9,430 nucleotides of DNA from Sphingomonas sp. (GTDB lineage Bacteria; Pseudomonadota; Alphaproteobacteria; Sphingomonadales; Sphingomonadaceae). Both the position numbers and the translations under genes were made by a program. This document shows, piece by piece, positions 6,207 to 9,430 of this stretch (its first letter is position 1; each line of letters opens with the position of its first letter). A model generated the notes under the pieces. It ran no database searches. It saw only the letters and a program-made list of their open reading frames with translations, and was not told where the DNA came from. The stretch spans positions 1 to 9,430 of the forward strand of contig JASLBO010000385.1 of assembly GCA_030146605.1 (NCBI GenBank). Direction: 5' to 3'.

Positions 6207-7021
6207 TGCTCGCCGAGCTCCCGGCACCCCGCACCATCGGCGGGCGTGCGGCCTTGTTCGTCGGGTTGCTCGCCTTCTTCGTCCTCTTCGCCGCGCCGGC
6301 ATTCGCCCAGGCAGTGCCGACGCCGGTGCCCGTTCCCGGCGTGGGCGACGCGGTAGATCGCGCGCTTGGCGATCTCGGCGGCGGCGATGCGCCGCTCAGC
6401 CTGTCGCTGCAGGTCCTCATCATCATGGGCCTGCTCACGGTGCTGCCGGGCATCCTGCTGATGATGACCAGCTTCACCCGCATCATCATCGTGCTGTCGG
6501 TGCTGCGCCAGGCGCTCGGGCTCCAGCAGACCCCGCCCAACCAGGTGCTGATCGGCCTGTCGCTGTTCCTCAGCTTCTTCGTGATGGCCCCGGTGATCAA
6601 CCAGGCCAACACGACCGCGATCCAGCCTTATGCCGCGGGCCAGATCGGCGCCACGCAGATGATCGCCGGCACCGGCGAGGCGCTCCACGCCTTCATGATC
6701 AAGCAGACGCGCAACCGCGATGTGAAGATGTTTGCCGACATGGCCAAGAGCGGGCCCTATGCCAGGCCGGCCGACGTGCCGTTCTCGGTGCTGCTCCCCG
6801 CCTTCGTGACGAGCGAACTCAAGACCGCGTTCCAGATCGGCTTCCTGATCTTCCTGCCCTTCATCGTCATCGATCTCGTCGTTGCCACCGTGCTGATGAG
6901 CCTCGGCATGATGATGATGTCGCCGACGATCATCTCGCTGCCGTTCAAGCTTTTGCTGTTCGTGCTGGTCGACGGCTGGGCGCTGACCATGGGCAGCCTC
7001 GCCGCCAGCTTCGGGACCTGA
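6206..7021 (+). CDS. fliP: Flagellar export gate protein FliP
   Basis: Encodes 271 residues. FliP is the main subunit of the FliP5-FliQ4-FliR1 export channel. A cleavable signal peptide is visible: a hydrophobic stretch at about 15-30 ends in APAFA-QA, with cleavage likely after residue 34. A Pro/Val-rich spacer follows, then four membrane helices at about 68-86, 90-100/113-130, 208-232 and 245-262. The family signature TSFTRIIIVLSVLRQALGLQQTPPNQVL runs over 88-115. LGMMMMSPTIISLPFKLLLF (233-252) includes the methionine-rich segment that in studied homologues forms the channel's gasket. AAGG at 6192-6195 is a modest Shine-Dalgarno about 10 bases before ATG. The start codon overlaps the fliO stop by one base. 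Nothing is missing. Confidence 0.98.
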   Translation: MLAELPAPRTIGGRAALFVGLLAFFVLFAAPAFAQAVPTPVPVPGVGDAVDRALGDLGGGDAPLSLSLQVLIIMGLLTVLPGILLMMTSFTRIIIVLSVLRQALGLQQTPPNQVLIGLSLFLSFFVMAPVINQANTTAIQPYAAGQIGATQMIAGTGEALHAFMIKQTRNRDVKMFADMAKSGPYARPADVPFSVLLPAFVTSELKTAFQIGFLIFLPFIVIDLVVATVLMSLGMMMMSPTIISLPFKLLLFVLVDGWALTMGSLAASFGT

Positions 7022-7024
7022 CCC

Positions 7025-7294
7025 GTGGACACCGATTATTTCCTCACCGTCGCGCGCGAGGCGATGTGGATCCTTGCGCTCGCTTCGGCACCGATCCTGA
7101 TTCCGGCTTTGCTGTCGGGATTGATCCTCGGCATGGTGCAGGCGGCGACCTCGATACAGGAGCAGACGCTCAGCTTCGTGCCCAAACTGATCGTGGTGGC
7201 GGTGAGCCTCGTGATCTTCGGGGGAATGATCCTCGGCCTGATCGGCGACTTCACGATCAGCATCTTCGAACGCATCCCGGATCTGGTGAAGTGA
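7025..7294 (+). CDS. fliQ: Flagellar export gate protein FliQ (GTG start)
   Basis: Encodes 89 residues, the usual FliQ length. FliQ packs around FliP/FliR in the export gate. Two hydrophobic helices (about 14-38 and 53-75) flank the conserved cytoplasmic loop LILGMVQAATSIQEQTLSFVPKL (33-55), which is diagnostic for FliQ/SctS. Translation starts at GTG 7025, three bases after the fliP stop; GGGA at 7013-7016 lies 8 bases upstream. No in-frame ATG occurs until residue 14 (REAM), which would cut into the first helix, so GTG is preferred. The gene is followed by 133 bases without a coding sequence, the largest gap in the window, filled by REP-like inverted repeats. Confidence 0.97.
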   Translation: MDTDYFLTVAREAMWILALASAPILIPALLSGLILGMVQAATSIQEQTLSFVPKLIVVAVSLVIFGGMILGLIGDFTISIFERIPDLVK

Positions 7295-7313
7295 CCGAGC
7301 GGGCCATCTTCGC

Positions 7314-7419
7314 TCCCCTTCCGCCTGCGGGAGGGGTCGGAGGAGGGACCGTCCGTCTTTCCCGCCGGGCGCATTTGCAGCCAGCCCCTCCCCTAACCCC
7401 TCCCGCGAGCGGAAGGGGA
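7314..7419. repeat. Inverted pair of REP-like palindromes (REPIN-like) between fliQ and fliR
   Basis: Unit 1 (7314-7347) has stem CCCCTTCCGC (7315-7324), loop CT and GCGGGAGGGG (7327-7336), then a G/A-rich tail. Unit 2 (7385-7419) is its reverse complement: C-rich head, stem CCCCTCCCGC (7397-7406), loop GA, GCGGAAGGGG (7409-7418). Unit 2 reversed matches unit 1 at 29 of 34 bases; two of the five differences are in the loop. Two inverted REPs about 40 bases apart have REPIN architecture. Such GC-rich REPs are typically dispersed in intergenic regions (family knowledge). Possible effects are mRNA stabilisation or attenuation between fliQ and fliR. Confidence 0.82.
7412..7418 (+). promoter_or_regulatory. 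Likely fliR ribosome binding site embedded in the REP hairpin
   Basis: GAAGGGG ends nine bases before ATG 7428 and is the best Shine-Dalgarno match for fliR; the AGAG at 7424-7427 touches the ATG. It lies in the 3' arm of the unit-2 stem, paired with CCCCTCCC, so folding could hide it. Confidence 0.4.
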
Positions 7420-7427
7420 ATCTAGAG

Positions 7428-8198
7428 ATGATGGGCTTCGGCCTCTCGATCGAGCCGCAGCTGTGGACCTTGCTGTTCGCGATGGTGCGGATCGGCGCGG
7501 CGTTCATCGCGGCGCCCGTGTTCAGCGCGGTCGCGATCCCGCTGCCGGCACGCATCGCGCTCACCGGAGCGATCGGCGTGCTGGTGATCAACACCACCCA
7601 CATCACCCCGCCCGCCGAGATCTTCTCGCTGACCACGATGCTCGCCATCGCCGCCGAAGCGCTGATCGGGCTCGCGCTGGGTTTCATCCTTCAGATCGCC
7701 TTCGCCGCGCCGATGGTCGCCAGCGAAGTCATCGGCATGTCGATGGGGCTCGGCTTCGCCAATGCGGTCGATCCCAATAGCGGCCATTCCACGCCGGCGC
7801 TCGGCCAGTTCCTCTCGCTGCTGCTGACTCTGCTCTTCCTCGCAGTCGACGGCCATTTGATCCTCGTCGACCTCGTCGTGCGCAGCTACACCGCACTACC
7901 GCCCGGCGCGTGGCTCGCCCCCGAGCGGCTGCTCGGCATCGCCTTGTTCGGCGGCTATGTCTTTCTCGCCGGCCTCCTGCTCGCGCTGCCGGTCGGCTTC
8001 CTCCTGCTCTGCCTCAACGTCGTGGTCGGCATGCTCAGCCGCGCCGCGCCCGCGCTCAACCTGTTCGCGGTCGGGCTTCCCGCCAGCCTTGCGGTCGGCG
8101 TCGTCGCGATCCTGCTGGCACTGCCGGCAATGGGCGATTACCTTCTCGTCATCATCCGCGAAGCGCTGGACGCCGCACCCCGGTTGGTGCTCGGCTGA
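7428..8198 (+). CDS. fliR: Flagellar export gate protein FliR
   Basis: Encodes 256 residues. FliR is the single-copy subunit that closes the FliP/FliQ export channel and contacts FlhB. It is very hydrophobic, with about six membrane segments (roughly 10-33, 40-56, 66-92, 127-148, 168-198, 212-235). Recognisable family elements are ARIALTGAIGVLV after the first segments, EVIGMSMGLGFANAVDP (100-116), FLAVDGHLILVDLVVRSYTALPPG (137-160) and NVVVGMLSRAAPALNLFAVGLP (197-218). The last matches the conserved 'GlLsRaaPq.NvFaiGfP' block. The start is ATG 7428, with ATG 7431 also possible. Unlike its neighbours it is separated from the gene before it, by the REP pair, and its best ribosome site lies in that repeat. 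The TGA shares one base with the flhB ATG. Confidence 0.97.
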   Translation: MMGFGLSIEPQLWTLLFAMVRIGAAFIAAPVFSAVAIPLPARIALTGAIGVLVINTTHITPPAEIFSLTTMLAIAAEALIGLALGFILQIAFAAPMVASEVIGMSMGLGFANAVDPNSGHSTPALGQFLSLLLTLLFLAVDGHLILVDLVVRSYTALPPGAWLAPERLLGIALFGGYVFLAGLLLALPVGFLLLCLNVVVGMLSRAAPALNLFAVGLPASLAVGVVAILLALPAMGDYLLVIIREALDAAPRLVLG

Positions 8199-9334
8199 TG
8201 TCGGAGAGCTTCGGAGAAAAGACGGAAGCCCCGACAGCCAGGCGCAAGCGCAAGGCGGTAGAGGAGGGCCAGCTTCTCAAATCGAAGGATTTCGGCACCG
8301 CCTTGGTCATCCTGATCGGCTGCGTGTGGATGGCATTTCTCGGCCCGTCGCTGATGGCTGCGTGCAAGGAAGTGATGATCGCCTGCCTCTCGTTCGGGCG
8401 CGGCGATGTCGAGCATTTCGAGCCGTGGCGCCCGCTGGCGTCGGCCGGATGGAAGCTCGCGCCGTCGCTTGCGGGACTTTTCGCGTTCGCGATGATCGCC
8501 GCGATTCTCAGCCAGGCCGGGCTCGGCTCGATCGGCTGGAACAACAAATTGTTCGCGCCCAAGGCCTCGCGGATCAATCCCGCCGCGGGGCTCAAGCGAA
8601 TGTTCGGCCCCACCGGCTGGATCGAACTCGGCAAGTCGCTGCTCAAAGTGGCTCTGCTCGGCGCCATGGGTGCGTGGATGCTGCGGTCGATCACCACGCG
8701 GTCGCTCGGGCAGGTGTCGACGGACCTTCCCGGCGCAGTCGGGTCGCTCGGCGGCCAATTCCTCACCTTGATGTTTGTGATGGCCGCGGGGCTGCTGATC
8801 ATCGCCGGGGTGGACTTGCCGATCCAGATGATCCGCCACTTCCGCCAGCTCCGCATGACCAAACAGGAGGTCAAGGACGAGCATAAGGAAAGCGAAGGCT
8901 CGCCCGAGCTCAAGGCCCAGCAACGTCAGCGGCAGCACGAAATCCTCAAGGGCGGCTATCGCAAGACGGTTGCCACTGCGCATGTCGTGCTCACCAATCC
9001 CACCCATTTTTCGGTCGCGCTTCGGTACGACCAGGGCAGGGATCAAGTCCCGGTTGTCGTCGCCAGGGGCCGCGGCCAGACCGCATTGGCGATCCGCGAG
9101 CTCGCCGCCGACTTCGAAGTCCCCGTGCTCGAATATCCGCAGCTCGCCCGCGCAGTCTATTACACCAGCCGCGATGGGCAGGAGGTGCGCGACGATCTCT
9201 ATCAAGCCATCGCGATCGTCCTTGCGTTCGTCTTCGGCGTCAACGCGCGTGCCGGCGGCGCCCAGCCGCCGGTCAGCGTGCCGCCGGGCGCCCTGTTCGA
9301 CGAAGAAGGGCAGAAAATCGGGCGTCCGGGCTAA
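8198..9334 (+). CDS. flhB: Flagellar export switch protein FlhB
   Basis: Encodes 378 residues from ATG 8198. FlhB sits at the export gate and, after self-cleavage and contact with FliK, changes substrate choice from rod/hook to filament proteins. The N-terminal EKTEAPTARRKRKAVEEGQLLKSK (7-30) is the typical FlhB start. Four membrane segments follow (about 32-50, 88-107, 146-163, 187-207). The cytoplasmic linker MTKQEVKDEHKESEGSPELK (220-239) leads to the autocleavage site NPTH at 267-270, intact, with Asn267 and Pro268. The C-terminal domain has ELAADFEVPVLEYPQLARAVYY. A Pro/Gly-rich tail (about 350-378) ends the protein. Longer in-frame starts from 7910 lie inside fliR and are rejected. flhB following fliR directly, unlike the separate enteric flhBAE operon, is common outside the enterics. 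It shares one base with the fliR stop. Confidence 0.97.
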   Translation: MSESFGEKTEAPTARRKRKAVEEGQLLKSKDFGTALVILIGCVWMAFLGPSLMAACKEVMIACLSFGRGDVEHFEPWRPLASAGWKLAPSLAGLFAFAMIAAILSQAGLGSIGWNNKLFAPKASRINPAAGLKRMFGPTGWIELGKSLLKVALLGAMGAWMLRSITTRSLGQVSTDLPGAVGSLGGQFLTLMFVMAAGLLIIAGVDLPIQMIRHFRQLRMTKQEVKDEHKESEGSPELKAQQRQRQHEILKGGYRKTVATAHVVLTNPTHFSVALRYDQGRDQVPVVVARGRGQTALAIRELAADFEVPVLEYPQLARAVYYTSRDGQEVRDDLYQAIAIVLAFVFGVNARAGGAQPPVSVPPGALFDEEGQKIGRPG

Positions 9335-9359
9335 AGCGCGGCCCCGCGCGGCCGCTTTA
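9332..9359. terminator. GC-rich palindrome after flhB, possible terminator
   Basis: TAAAGC-(GC)-GGCC (9332-9343) pairs with GGCC-GCTTTA (9350-9359) around a CCGCGC loop, leaving a two-base bulge. The left arm begins at the flhB stop codon. An A-run on the 5' side and CTTTAT on the 3' side give a weak terminator look, but there is no long T-tract. A tighter alternative, GCGCGG-CC-CCGCGC (9336-9349), also exists. It separates flhB from fliD and could reduce read-through. Confidence 0.4.
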
Positions 9360-9376
9360 TGGGACAGGGGGAAACC

Positions 9377-9430
9377 ATGGCCATCGAATCAATCGCCAAG
9401 ACGCTGGGGACCGGATCCGGCGTCGACGTC
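9377..9430 (+). CDS. fliD: Flagellar filament cap protein FliD, N-terminal fragment (3' truncated by window)
   Basis: Only 18 residues are visible, MAIESIAKTLGTGSGVDV. The pattern 'SI...LG.GSG(I/V)D' is the characteristic N-terminus of FliD (hook-associated protein 2), which caps the growing filament and folds flagellin into place. The start is firm: AGGGGG at 9366-9371 lies five bases before ATG. It follows flhB after a 42-base gap holding a palindrome, so it may begin its own transcription unit. The call fits a late filament gene after the export genes, but with so little sequence another axial protein with a similar N-terminus cannot be fully excluded. Confidence 0.78.
   Translation, partial: MAIESIAKTLGTGSGVDV

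Noticed and set aside
7295..7427. Small gene between fliQ and fliR
   Set aside because: The gap is largely two REP-like palindromes with a short spacer; no frame with a start, ribosome site and plausible protein is present.
6062..7687. Longest minus-strand open frame (541 codons), spanning fliO to fliR
   Set aside because: It is opposite four recognised export-gate genes and runs through the REP pair. The composition is His/Gln/Arg/Glu-rich, as expected from the reverse complement of hydrophobic membrane-protein codons.
7910..8197. Upstream extension of the flhB frame into fliR
   Set aside because: The extra residues are Arg/Pro-rich shadow sequence of fliR. The conserved FlhB N-terminus starts at ATG 8198.
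9176..9191. GG...GC pair in the end of flhB as a sigma-54 promoter for fliD
   Set aside because: GGGCAGG-AGGT-GCGC keeps only part of each half-site and lies about 190 bases before fliD; this is no better than chance in GC-rich DNA.
8138..9205. Minus-strand open frame opposite flhB (355 codons)
   Set aside because: Shadow of flhB, whose NPTH site and other motifs are intact; no domain seen in the antisense product.
1..9430. CRISPR array, tRNA/rRNA gene, insertion sequence, toxin-antitoxin or defence genes
   Set aside because: Nearly every base is accounted for by contiguous flagellar genes. No regularly spaced repeats, RNA-gene folds, transposase motifs or foreign-looking composition were seen.

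Overview
The window is a tightly packed, GC-rich flagellar gene cluster, all on the + strand. It contains the 3' end of fliG, then fliH, fliI, fliJ, fliK, fliL, fliM, fliN, fliO, fliP, fliQ, fliR and flhB, and the first 18 codons of a fliD-like gene. The base composition, the short alanine-rich proteins, the order (flhB directly after fliR, fliD next) and the sigma-54-type control signals suggest an alphaproteobacterium, probably a sphingomonad. That placement is inference; no taxonomic marker is present.

Layout. Positions 1-2640 hold the switch and export-ATPase block: FliG (torque-generating switch), FliH, FliI and FliJ (export ATPase, its regulator and its coiled-coil stalk). These genes all overlap by 7-17 bases. 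Positions 2641-4070 hold fliK (hook-length ruler and substrate-specificity switch). It starts at TTG after the first real gap and is preceded by a very good sigma-54 promoter lying inside the end of fliJ. Positions 4088-5955 hold fliL (basal-body/stator-associated protein), fliM and fliN (C-ring switch). Positions 5952-9334 hold fliO, fliP, fliQ, fliR and flhB, the inner-membrane export gate. The only large gap in that block, 133 bp between fliQ and fliR, holds two inverted REP-like hairpins. After flhB a 42-bp gap with a GC-rich palindrome precedes fliD (filament cap).

Together the genes encode the export apparatus (FliH/I/J, FliO/P/Q/R, FlhB), the rotor switch (FliG/M/N) and the late hook/filament factors (FliK, FliD). 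FlhA, FliE/F and the chemotaxis genes are not in the window.

I see no new protein system. The most interesting signals are regulatory and structural: (1) a sigma-54 promoter at 2623-2638 for fliK onward, with a leader dyad at the predicted start site and two palindromes 20 bp apart inside fliK that could be activator sites; (2) a FliM with no N-terminal CheY-binding motif; (3) a REP pair that separates fliQ from fliR and supplies fliR's best Shine-Dalgarno sequence from inside a hairpin.
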